Assembly: GCA_035288405.1 (NCBI GenBank)
Contig: DATEAK010000270.1
Span: 1-6,268 of the forward strand
Source of the DNA: JACPSX01 sp035288405 [NCBI: bacterium]
Lineage (GTDB): Bacteria; JACPSX01
Length of the DNA: 6,268 bases
Direction: 5' to 3'
The notes beneath the pieces were generated by a model. The model was not told the DNA's origin and did no database searches. It saw nothing but the letters and a program-made list of their open reading frames with translations. Of the stretch, positions 1-6,239 are shown piece by piece; the first letter of the stretch is position 1; each line of letters begins with the position of its first letter. The translations under genes and the position numbers were made by a program.

Positions 1-1029
1 CTGGGGGCTGCATGGCTGAGCCGCAGTGATGCGGGCTCGGGGGCTTTCAAGCTACGCAGTCACGAGCCGGCCAAGGGATTCATCATGGATCGTTTTGGCG
101 ACTACTGGCGGGGGGGGAAGGGGAATCACGTGCAAAGCGCCGAGGTGCGGATCATCCGGGAACCTGCTTCCCAGGTCCTGAACTTGCAAAAAGGGTCCAT
201 CCACATGACCCACACCCTGCTGCCTCCCGAACAGTTTGAGCGCATGGAGACCATGAAGGGGGTCAAGGTGACCAAGGATCAGACGCTGCGGACCTTCGTC
301 ATCCGCATAAACAACCAGCGTCCTCCCTTGAACGACATCAATGTACGCAAGGCCATCGCCCATGCCTTCGACTACGACGGGTTCAACAAGGGGGTCATGA
401 AGGGGAACGTATTCCGGAACCCGGTGCCGATTCCCCTGAACATGTGGGGGAATCCCAAGAATCCTCCGGCCTACACCTTCGATCTGACCAAGGCCGAGAG
501 CTATCTCGCCAGGGCGAAGACCAAGATCACCCGGCCTCTGGATCTCATCTCGCTGGCGGGAAACCCGATCACCGATCAGGCGGCTCTTCTGCTGCAGAGC
601 AACTTAAAGAAGCTCGGGGTGGAGGTGAAGATCCGGGGCCTCACGTTTCCCCAGTTCTCGGTGGCGGCGAAGAACCAGGAAACGATGGGTGACCTGGGGA
701 TCCACTGGGTCAGCTCCTACTATCCCGATCCGGACAACTGGATCGGGAAGATGTATGATTCGCGCAACTGGGGGGCCTGGCAGGCCTGCAGCTTTTACAA
801 GAACCCCGAGGTGGACGGCCTTTTGCAAAAGGCCCGGGAGATTGTGGAACGAGCTGAGCGCCAGAAACTTTACGAACGCGCCACCGCCATCGTCTTCGAG
901 GATTGTGTGGACGTCTGGATCCACAACGCGACCTCTCAGCGAGGGCTCTCGGATCGCCTGCAGGGCTACAACTTCTGCCCCGTTGGAGACGGCCTCGACT
1001 TCTATCCTCTCTACTTCACGGGGGCCTAG
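1..1029 (+). CDS. ABC transporter substrate-binding protein, family 5 (5'-truncated by window edge), SBP copy 1
   Basis: C-terminal 342 residues of a periplasmic solute-binding protein of the SBP_bac_5 type (DppA/OppA/NikA-like), which delivers peptides or other small solutes to an ABC importer. The frame is open from base 1 to the TAG at 1027-1029. The first visible residue aligns with residue 209 of the complete paralogue at 1963-3615, so about 208 residues, including the signal peptide, lie upstream. Family features seen are the RPPLND-NVRKAI-AFDY block (about bases 319-381) and YYPDPDNWIG near 718-747. By eye it is about 80% identical to the copy at 1963-3615 and less similar to that at 3656-5302. 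An internal ATG at 85 is not the start, because paralogue homology continues upstream of it to base 1. Oddity: a G8 run at 110-117 where both paralogues encode Trp. The family call is secure; the substrate is unknown. Confidence 0.93.
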   Translation: MGAAWLSRSDAGSGAFKLRSHEPAKGFIMDRFGDYWRGGKGNHVQSAEVRIIREPASQVLNLQKGSIHMTHTLLPPEQFERMETMKGVKVTKDQTLRTFVIRINNQRPPLNDINVRKAIAHAFDYDGFNKGVMKGNVFRNPVPIPLNMWGNPKNPPAYTFDLTKAESYLARAKTKITRPLDLISLAGNPITDQAALLLQSNLKKLGVEVKIRGLTFPQFSVAAKNQETMGDLGIHWVSSYYPDPDNWIGKMYDSRNWGAWQACSFYKNPEVDGLLQKAREIVERAERQKLYERATAIVFEDCVDVWIHNATSQRGLSDRLQGYNFCPVGDGLDFYPLYFTGA

Positions 1030-1072
1030 AACTATGAAGTAAGTTTCGAGCACGTGCCGGTCGCATCTTCTG

Positions 1073-1080
1073 AAAGGAGG
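1073..1080 (+). promoter_or_regulatory. Ribosome-binding site of the deacetylase-family gene
   Basis: AAAGGAGG, a near-perfect Shine-Dalgarno sequence, lies 10 nt before the ATG at 1091 and supports that start. The rest of the 61-nt gap (1030-1090) has no clear terminator. Its only structure is an 8-nt palindrome, GCACGTGC, at 1050-1057. Confidence 0.8.
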
Positions 1081-1090
1081 CAAGAAGATA

Positions 1091-1933
1091 ATGGTAACAC
1101 GAAGAGCTCCCATCGAATGGCCCGGCGGCGCCAAGATCTGTGTTTGCACCACAATTGCCTTTGAAGGCTTCCGCTATGCCAGCCAGTACGGACACAAGGA
1201 GGCGGCCCCCGGGAAACCAAATCATTTTTCGCTCTCGTACGGTGAGTACGGACCCAAAGTGGGAGTCTGGAGGATCTTCGATATTCTGGAGCGACAAGGA
1301 CTCAAGGCCACTTTCGATGTGGGAGGCCTGGCGGCCGAGAGAGATCCCGAAATTCTGAAGGAGATGCACGATCGGGGCCACGAACCCGCGGGACACGGCT
1401 ATGCCAATGACTCCTACCCCAGCGACGAGGATGTGGAAGGCGAGCTGAGAGACATGCGGGCCACCATTAAAGCCATCGAGACCGCCACCGGCGCCCGTCC
1501 GGTGGGCTGGGTAAGTCCCGGCAGCGTGGGCACGGCGAAAACCTTCGAGTACATGATTCAGGAAGGTTTTCTTTGGAACGGGGATGATGCCAGCGAGGAC
1601 AACCCGTTCATCAAGAAAGTCAACGGCAAGCCCCTGGTGATTCTTCCGAGGATCAATTTTCCCACCAACGACCTGATCGTTTGGCTGCGGCCGCAAAACC
1701 CGCCCAGTGCCTACTACGAGGGGTTCAGGGAAACTTTTGATTTTCTATACGAAGAGGGTAGACGGGGGAGCCCCAAATGGATCGACCTTCTCCTGCACTG
1801 CCATATGGGAGGGAGACCGGCTCTGGCCGGAGTCTACGAGAGATCTCTCCTGTATGCCAAGCAGAAGGAAGGAGTCTGGTTTGCTCGCCGCCGGGATATC
1901 GCCGAGTGGATTTTGAAACGGTACGGAGATTGA
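1091..1933 (+). CDS. Polysaccharide deacetylase (NodB/PuuE-like) family protein with non-canonical metal-site motifs
   Basis: A 280-residue protein of the carbohydrate esterase 4 superfamily, nearest in style to the PuuE/HpPgdA branch; this branch usually hydrolyses amide bonds of N-acetyl sugars or ureides using a divalent metal. Visible landmarks are the N-terminal IEWPGGAK strand (8-15), a motif-1 region TTIAFEGF (20-27), LKATFDVGGLAAER (71-84), a motif-2 region GHGYAND (101-107), GWVSPGS (139-145), GFLWNGDD (159-166) and the C-terminal LHCHMGGRP (235-243). There is no signal peptide or membrane segment, so it is probably cytoplasmic. Canonical members have an Asp in motif 1 and H-x3-H in motif 2. 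Here motif 1 has Glu24 but no Asp, and the second motif-2 His is Asn106, followed by Asp107. It may therefore belong to a divergent or differently metallated subfamily. It lies between SBP paralogues, 29 nt before the next one. Family call strong; activity unproven. Confidence 0.88.
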   Translation: MVTRRAPIEWPGGAKICVCTTIAFEGFRYASQYGHKEAAPGKPNHFSLSYGEYGPKVGVWRIFDILERQGLKATFDVGGLAAERDPEILKEMHDRGHEPAGHGYANDSYPSDEDVEGELRDMRATIKAIETATGARPVGWVSPGSVGTAKTFEYMIQEGFLWNGDDASEDNPFIKKVNGKPLVILPRINFPTNDLIVWLRPQNPPSAYYEGFRETFDFLYEEGRRGSPKWIDLLLHCHMGGRPALAGVYERSLLYAKQKEGVWFARRRDIAEWILKRYGD

Positions 1934-1952
1934 GGGACTTTCCGAACAGAAC

Positions 1953-1959
1953 GGGGGAG
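1953..1959 (+). promoter_or_regulatory. Ribosome-binding site that decides the start of SBP copy 2
   Basis: GGGGGAG lies 3 nt before the ATG at 1963. It favours this start over the in-frame ATG at 1777, which lies deep inside the deacetylase gene and would precede the Tat signal with 62 unrelated residues. The spacing is short, so initiation may be modest. Confidence 0.6.
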
Positions 1960-1962
1960 ACC

Positions 1963-3615
1963 ATGGAGCCGAATTCCAAGACGAAGAAATCCGCCCAGTT
2001 CCAGCCGAACCGCAGGGAATTTCTCAAGAAGAGTGCGGGCGTTGCCGGTGCATTGACGATGGCGAGCATGGCGGGAGAGGTGGGCTCGCTACTCCTGGCT
2101 CCGGAGCGGGGGGAAGCTGCTACAGAGCGTAACCACTTTGTGTTCGGTACACTCTCAGAGCGCAACACGATGGATCCCCACGATGCCTATACGATCGTTA
2201 CCTATGCTTTCAGCTTGAACCTCTACGACAATCTGGTGCGATTTGCGGGAAATCCTCCCGAGGTGGTTCCCTGGCTGGCGGAATCCCGTGCGGTCTCCGG
2301 GGATGGTCTGACCTGGACGTTTCGCCTGCGCCGTGGGGTGAAGTTTCACGACGGCCGGGAGCTGACGGCGGACGATGTGGTCTACAGCGTGGATCGCCTT
2401 CTGCGTCTGGGGAAAGATCCGGCCTCCATATTTAAACCGTGTCTTAAGGCGGGGGCCGCGGAGGCCCCGGACCGCTACACAGTGCGGATCAAGCTCTACC
2501 AGTCCTTTGCTCCATTCATTTCCATTCTGCCGATCCTCAGCGTGGTCAACAAAAACCTGGTCCAGAAAAACGAGAAGAGTGGAGATCTAGGAGCCGCCTG
2601 GTTGAATCAGAGTGACGCGGGCTCGGGAGCATACAAGCTGCGCAGTTACGAGCCCGCTACGGGATTCGTTGCAGATCGTTTTCCCGAGTACTGGCGAGGC
2701 TGGAAGGGGAACCACTTCGAGAGCATGGAGATGCGGGTGATTCGCGAGGCTTCTTCTCAGGTGCTCAATTTGCAGAAAGGCCTTATCCACATGACCCATG
2801 CTCTGCTGCCACCGGAGCAGTTTCAGCGTATGGCCAATATGAAAGGGGTGCGGGTGTCCTCGGACCAGACACTGCGGACTTTCGTCATCCGCATGAACAA
2901 CCAGCGTCCTCCGCTTAACGATGTAAACGTGCGCAAGGCCATTTCCCACGCCTTCGATTACGAGGGGTTCATCAAAGCAGTCATGCAAGGAGATGCATTT
3001 CGAAACCCGGTGCCGATTCCTGTCAACATGTGGGGAAACCCGAAAAATCTTCCAGCCTATACTTTCGATCTGGGCAAGGCCGAGAGTTACCTCTCGAAGG
3101 CCAAAACCAAAATTACCCGGCCTCTGGATCTGATTGCCCTGGCGGGACTCCCGATCCCGGAACAAGCGGCTCTTCTCCTGCAAAGTAATTTGAAGAAATT
3201 AGGGGTCGAGGTGAAGATCCGGGGCCTCACGTTCCCGCAGTTCGCGGCGGCGGCTGGGAAACAGGAGACCATGGGGGACATGGCGACCCACTGGGCAAGC
3301 TCGTTCTATCCCGACCCGGACAACTGGATCGGAAAGATGTACGACTCACGGAACTGGGGGTCCTGGCAGGCCTGCAACTTTTACAAAAACCCGGAAGTGG
3401 ACGGCCTTCTGCAAAAGGCCCGGGAGGTTGTGGACCGGGCAGAACGCCAGAAGCTTTACGAACAGGCGACTGCCATCATATTTGAAGACGCTGTGGATGT
3501 TTGGATCTACAACTCGGTGACCCAGAGAGGGCTCTCGGATCGACTGCGGGGCTACAGCTTCTGCCCTATCGGAGACGGACTGGATTTCTATCCTCTTTAT
3601 CTTACTGAAGCCTGA
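1963..3615 (+). CDS. Tat-exported ABC transporter substrate-binding protein, family 5 (SBP copy 2)
   Basis: A complete 550-residue periplasmic SBP_bac_5 protein, the usual length for the family. The N-terminus has a twin-arginine signal, NRREFLKK (16-23, Arg17-Arg18), then a small-residue hydrophobic stretch to about 47, with probable cleavage near Ala52/Ala53 (inferred). No lipobox Cys is present, so it should be soluble rather than a lipoprotein. Family blocks are NPPEVVPWLAES (97-108), the signature GLTWTFRLRRGVKFHDGREL (115-134) followed by TADDVVYS (135-142), RPPLNDVNVRKAI (315-327) and FYPDPDNWIG (449-458). Cargo could be peptides, nickel chelates, sugars or other solutes; the sequence does not say. 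The ATG at 1963 was chosen for the Tat signal, the upstream GGGGGAG and agreement with the N-terminus of copy 3. It is about 80% identical by eye to copy 1 over the shared region. Confidence 0.95.
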   Translation: MEPNSKTKKSAQFQPNRREFLKKSAGVAGALTMASMAGEVGSLLLAPERGEAATERNHFVFGTLSERNTMDPHDAYTIVTYAFSLNLYDNLVRFAGNPPEVVPWLAESRAVSGDGLTWTFRLRRGVKFHDGRELTADDVVYSVDRLLRLGKDPASIFKPCLKAGAAEAPDRYTVRIKLYQSFAPFISILPILSVVNKNLVQKNEKSGDLGAAWLNQSDAGSGAYKLRSYEPATGFVADRFPEYWRGWKGNHFESMEMRVIREASSQVLNLQKGLIHMTHALLPPEQFQRMANMKGVRVSSDQTLRTFVIRMNNQRPPLNDVNVRKAISHAFDYEGFIKAVMQGDAFRNPVPIPVNMWGNPKNLPAYTFDLGKAESYLSKAKTKITRPLDLIALAGLPIPEQAALLLQSNLKKLGVEVKIRGLTFPQFAAAAGKQETMGDMATHWASSFYPDPDNWIGKMYDSRNWGSWQACNFYKNPEVDGLLQKAREVVDRAERQKLYEQATAIIFEDAVDVWIYNSVTQRGLSDRLRGYSFCPIGDGLDFYPLYLTEA

Positions 3616-3642
3616 AAGCTCTCGCCGGCAAGGCGGGGCTGG

Positions 3643-3650
3643 GAAAGGGG
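3643..3650 (+). promoter_or_regulatory. Ribosome-binding site of SBP copy 3
   Basis: The purine-rich GAAAGGGG ends 5 nt before the ATG at 3656. It lies in the 40-nt gap after the preceding SBP gene. A CGCC/GGCG pairing earlier in that gap is too short to call a terminator. Confidence 0.5.
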
Positions 3651-3655
3651 TAACC

Positions 3656-5302
3656 ATGAAAGAGAAAGCTCAAAACAAATCGTCTCGCTTCGGGGTGAGT
3701 CGCAGGGAGTTCTTGAAGCGCAGCGCGCAGGTGACCGGCGGGCTTGCCGTGGCGCAGGGCTTCGGAGGGAGCTTGAGCACCGTCTTGCTTACCCCGAGGC
3801 GCGCCGAGGGTGCCGAGAAGATCACCCACTTCGTCTGGGGGGGACAGACGGAAATGAACAACATGGACCCCCACCAGCGCTTCTCGGTTGATGCCTATTC
3901 CTTCACGCTGAACATGTACGACAACCTGCTGCGCTTCCAGGGGAATCCTCCCCGAGTTGTTCCCTGGCTGGCGGAGTCCTATGAAGTCGGCCCTGACGGG
4001 CTTGATTGGGCCTTCAAGTTGCGGCGAGGAGTCCTGTTCCATGATGGCAGCGAGCTGACGGCGGAGTCGGTGGTCTACAGCATGGACCGTTTGCTTTCCC
4101 TGAACAAAGATCCCGCGGCGGTCTTCAAGCCGGCCATTAAACCCGGCGCCACCCGGGCCCGGGACCGCTATACGGTGGAGATGCGGCTCTATCAGCCCTT
4201 TGCCCCGTTTGTTTCCATCCTGCCGATTCTCTCCGTCGTGAACGAGAAAATCGTGAAGTCGAACGAGAAATCCGGGGACTGGGGCGCGGGCTGGTTGAGC
4301 AACCACGAGGCCGGATCGGGAGCTTTTTTTATGGAGCATCATGCTCCCGCCACGGGGTTCACGATGCGCCGATTCCCTCAGTACTGGAAGGGGTGGGCGG
4401 GAGAGCACGTGCAGAGCGCTGAGGTCCGCGTCATCCGGGAGTCCGCCTCTCAGCTCCTGAACCTTGGCAAAGGGACCATCCACATGACCCACACGATCCT
4501 ATCCCCGGAGATCTTCAAACAGATGGCCAAGATGGAGAATGTGTCCCTGGTCAAGGACCAGACCCTGCGCACCTTTGTCATCCGCATGCACAACCAGAGG
4601 CCCCCGCTGAACGACGTCGACGTTCGGAAGGCGATTTCTTATGCTTTTGATTACGACGGGTTCATCAGCACCATCATGGAGGGGGTTGCCGTGCGGAATC
4701 CGGGGCCGATCCCTATAAACTTGTGGGGGAATCCGTCAAACCTGAAAGGCTACTCCTTTAGCCTGGAGAGAGCGCGGGAGCATCTGGCGAAGGCCAGGAC
4801 GAAAGTGACTCGTCCTCTGGAAGTGCTGTCGATCGGGGGCACCGAGGTCTCCGATCAGGCCGCCTTGCTCCTGCAGAGCAACCTCAAGAAGATCGGCATC
4901 GAGCTCAAGATCCGCACGGTCTCCTTCCCGCAGATTGTGGCCAGCGCCAAGAGTCCGGAGACGGCCGGTGACCTGACGATTCACTGGGTGAGTTCCTACT
5001 ATCCCGATCCGGACAACTGGATCGGGCAGATGTACGACTCCCAGAACTGGGGAAGCTGGAAGGCCCTCTCCTATTATAAGAGCGAGGCCATGGACAAGGT
5101 CCTAGCGGAGGCCCGCCAGGAAACTTCCCAGCAAAAGCGGGATGCTCTTTACCAGAGGGCCAGCCGCATGGCCGTGGATGAAGCGATTGACGTTTACATT
5201 TACAACACGGTGTTGCAGCGTGGGATTTCCAAACGCCTGCGGGGCTATCAGTACTGCCCCGTTGGAGACGGACTGGAGATTTGGCCTCTGTATTTCGCTT
5301 GA
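3656..5302 (+). CDS. Tat-exported ABC transporter substrate-binding protein, family 5 (SBP copy 3)
   Basis: A complete 548-residue SBP_bac_5 protein, paralogous to the two other SBPs here. A twin-arginine signal SRREFLKR (15-22, Arg16-Arg17) is followed by a Gly/Ala-rich segment, with probable cleavage near Ala53. There is no lipobox Cys. The family signature is GLDWAFKLRRGVLFHDGSEL (115-134), with RPPLNDVDVRKAI (315-327) and YYPDPDNWIG (449-458). Counted by hand, residue numbers match copy 2 from the signal peptide onward without gaps; the C-terminus is two residues shorter. It is clearly more diverged from copies 1 and 2 than they are from each other, mostly at surface-like positions and in the linker after the Tat motif, so ligand preference may differ. 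A T7 run at 4324-4330 encodes the Phe-Phe of GAFFMEHH (222-229). Stop TGA at 5300-5302, 28 nt before the dehydrogenase start. Confidence 0.95.
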   Translation: MKEKAQNKSSRFGVSRREFLKRSAQVTGGLAVAQGFGGSLSTVLLTPRRAEGAEKITHFVWGGQTEMNNMDPHQRFSVDAYSFTLNMYDNLLRFQGNPPRVVPWLAESYEVGPDGLDWAFKLRRGVLFHDGSELTAESVVYSMDRLLSLNKDPAAVFKPAIKPGATRARDRYTVEMRLYQPFAPFVSILPILSVVNEKIVKSNEKSGDWGAGWLSNHEAGSGAFFMEHHAPATGFTMRRFPQYWKGWAGEHVQSAEVRVIRESASQLLNLGKGTIHMTHTILSPEIFKQMAKMENVSLVKDQTLRTFVIRMHNQRPPLNDVDVRKAISYAFDYDGFISTIMEGVAVRNPGPIPINLWGNPSNLKGYSFSLERAREHLAKARTKVTRPLEVLSIGGTEVSDQAALLLQSNLKKIGIELKIRTVSFPQIVASAKSPETAGDLTIHWVSSYYPDPDNWIGQMYDSQNWGSWKALSYYKSEAMDKVLAEARQETSQQKRDALYQRASRMAVDEAIDVYIYNTVLQRGISKRLRGYQYCPVGDGLEIWPLYFA

Positions 5303-5318
5303 TGGATTTTCAGGAACC

Positions 5319-5325
5319 AAGGAGG
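5319..5325 (+). promoter_or_regulatory. Ribosome-binding site that decides the SDR start
   Basis: AAGGAGG sits 5 nt before the ATG at 5331. It picks this start over the in-frame ATG at 5142, which lies inside the preceding SBP gene. The Rossmann fold begins immediately after ATG 5331, as expected. Confidence 0.85.
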
Positions 5326-5330
5326 ATCGC

Positions 5331-6095
5331 ATGGGACGGGTAGCCTTGATTACGGGAGCTGCGCACGGAATCGGAAGGGCCTGTGCTTTCCGGCTCAGTG
5401 AGACCGGAGCGGGGCTTTCTTTAGTCGATCGGGACGAAAAGGCTCTCCGGGAAACAGCGATGGCCCTGATGAAGAAATCCGAGTTGGATCTCTTGCCGTT
5501 TACTTCCGATGTGACCCGACCGCAAGAGGTCCGGCGGGTGGTGGCCGAGACCGTCCAACATTTTAGTCGCATCGATATTCTCGTCAACTGTGCCGGTGGC
5601 GCTGATTTAAAACTTCCGCGTCTTATCGATGAGATGGCCCTGGAAGATTGGGATGACCAGGTGGATCTCAACCTGCGATCCGTCTTCGTGTTTTGTCGGG
5701 AAGTCGTTCCCATCATGCGGGCCCGGAAGTACGGACGCATCGTGAACATCTCTTCAGCCGCCGGCAGAAGTACAGGACGCACAAAACTCCTCCCCTATAC
5801 AGCGGCCAAAGCGGGGGTTCTGGGGCTCACTCGAGAACTGGCCCGGCAAGTGGCACCCCATGGGATCACGGTAAACGCCGTGTGCCCGGGCCGGATCCTC
5901 AGCGGGGCTCGGGCCGAGGAGAGCTGGAATCAGTTAAGCGATCGTGAAAAGGAGGAGACCCTCGATTCGATTCCGGCGGGAAGACTGGGGAGCCCCGATG
6001 AAATCGCCGCTGCGGTGGCTTTTCTGGCCTCTGATGAGGCGAGCTACATTACCGGCGCCTGTCTCGACGTGAACGGCGGAGCCTTGATGCTCTAA
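5331..6095 (+). CDS. Short-chain dehydrogenase/reductase (classical SDR, FabG-like fold)
   Basis: A 254-residue cytoplasmic oxidoreductase of the classical SDR family, which interconverts alcohols and carbonyls using NAD(P). The cofactor motif TGAAHGIG spans 8-15. Asp33, at the end of the second strand (LVDRD), favours NAD(H) over NADP(H). Further family marks are SDVT (59-62), NCAGG (86-90), catalytic Asn114 (DLNL), Ser142 (NISSAAG), Tyr156 and Lys160 (YTAAK), NAVCPG (182-187) and the C-terminal DVNGGALML. The spacing from Ser142 to Tyr156 is 14, one more than in FabG, within family variation. Length is typical. It could be a 3-oxoacyl-ACP reductase homologue or a sugar, polyol or hydroxy-acid dehydrogenase; its place at the end of a transport cluster favours a catabolic role, but that is inference. 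It is the last gene of the array, with the AT-rich intergenic region after it. Confidence 0.95.
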   Translation: MGRVALITGAAHGIGRACAFRLSETGAGLSLVDRDEKALRETAMALMKKSELDLLPFTSDVTRPQEVRRVVAETVQHFSRIDILVNCAGGADLKLPRLIDEMALEDWDDQVDLNLRSVFVFCREVVPIMRARKYGRIVNISSAAGRSTGRTKLLPYTAAKAGVLGLTRELARQVAPHGITVNAVCPGRILSGARAEESWNQLSDREKEETLDSIPAGRLGSPDEIAAAVAFLASDEASYITGACLDVNGGALML

Positions 6096-6117
6096 AGATA
6101 TCCCACAGATCCAGCAG

Positions 6118-6152
6118 GTCCCCTGTCGAGACTGTGTCGTAATTCAGGGGAC
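6118..6152. repeat. Inverted repeat GTCCCCTG / CAGGGGAC
   Basis: Perfect 8-nt arms at 6118-6125 and 6145-6152 are separated by 19 nt. It begins 22 nt after the SDR stop codon. The loop is long and no T-run follows directly, so it is a poor intrinsic terminator. It may be a hairpin of a REP-like or insertion-sequence end. Confidence 0.6.
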
Positions 6153-6175
6153 GGGCGAAAAAACTTATTTTCCAG

Positions 6176-6190
6176 AGGGGTTTTACCCCT
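6176..6190. repeat. Small hairpin AGGGG-TTTTA-CCCCT
   Basis: A perfect 5-bp stem with a 5-nt loop inside the AT-rich 3' end. On the + strand it is followed by A-rich sequence (AAAATTTAAAA) rather than a T-run, so it does not look like a + strand terminator. Confidence 0.5.
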
Positions 6191-6214
6191 AAAATTTAAA
6201 AATAATTCGTTGTA

Positions 6215-6239
6215 GGCCATTTTATGAGGCCACTTTTTT
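6215..6239 (+). terminator. Weak candidate intrinsic terminator of the gene array
   Basis: A GGCC/GGCC 4-bp stem (6215-6218 with 6228-6231) is followed by AC and a T6 run at 6234-6239. The position downstream of the last gene fits, but the stem is very short and the region may belong to a mobile element. Confidence 0.2.

Noticed and set aside
1050-1057. GCACGTGC palindrome upstream of the deacetylase gene as an operator
   Set aside because: A single 8-nt palindrome in GC-rich DNA, with no recognisable promoter around it; too weak to call.
1777-1962. N-terminal extension of SBP copy 2 from ATG 1777
   Set aside because: It overlaps the deacetylase gene in another frame and would bury the Tat signal behind 62 residues; ATG 1963 has its own ribosome-binding site.
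3616-3655. Possible terminator between SBP copies 2 and 3
   Set aside because: Only a 4-bp CGCC/GGCG stem with no following T-run.
4324-4330. T7 run followed by ATG inside SBP copy 3 as a slippage or internal start site
   Set aside because: The reading frame is intact and matches the paralogues through the run; no ribosome-binding site precedes the ATG.
3602-4492. Long open frame on the minus strand opposite SBP copy 3
   Set aside because: It is fully antisense to a clear SBP gene, its translation shows no recognisable family motif, and such frames arise readily opposite GC-rich genes. The same holds for the minus-strand frames at 604-1152, 1016-1696, 2587-3183 and 5102-5782.
5142-5330. N-terminal extension of the SDR from ATG 5142
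   Set aside because: It overlaps the end of SBP copy 3 in another frame; the Rossmann motif follows directly after ATG 5331, which has a strong AAGGAGG.
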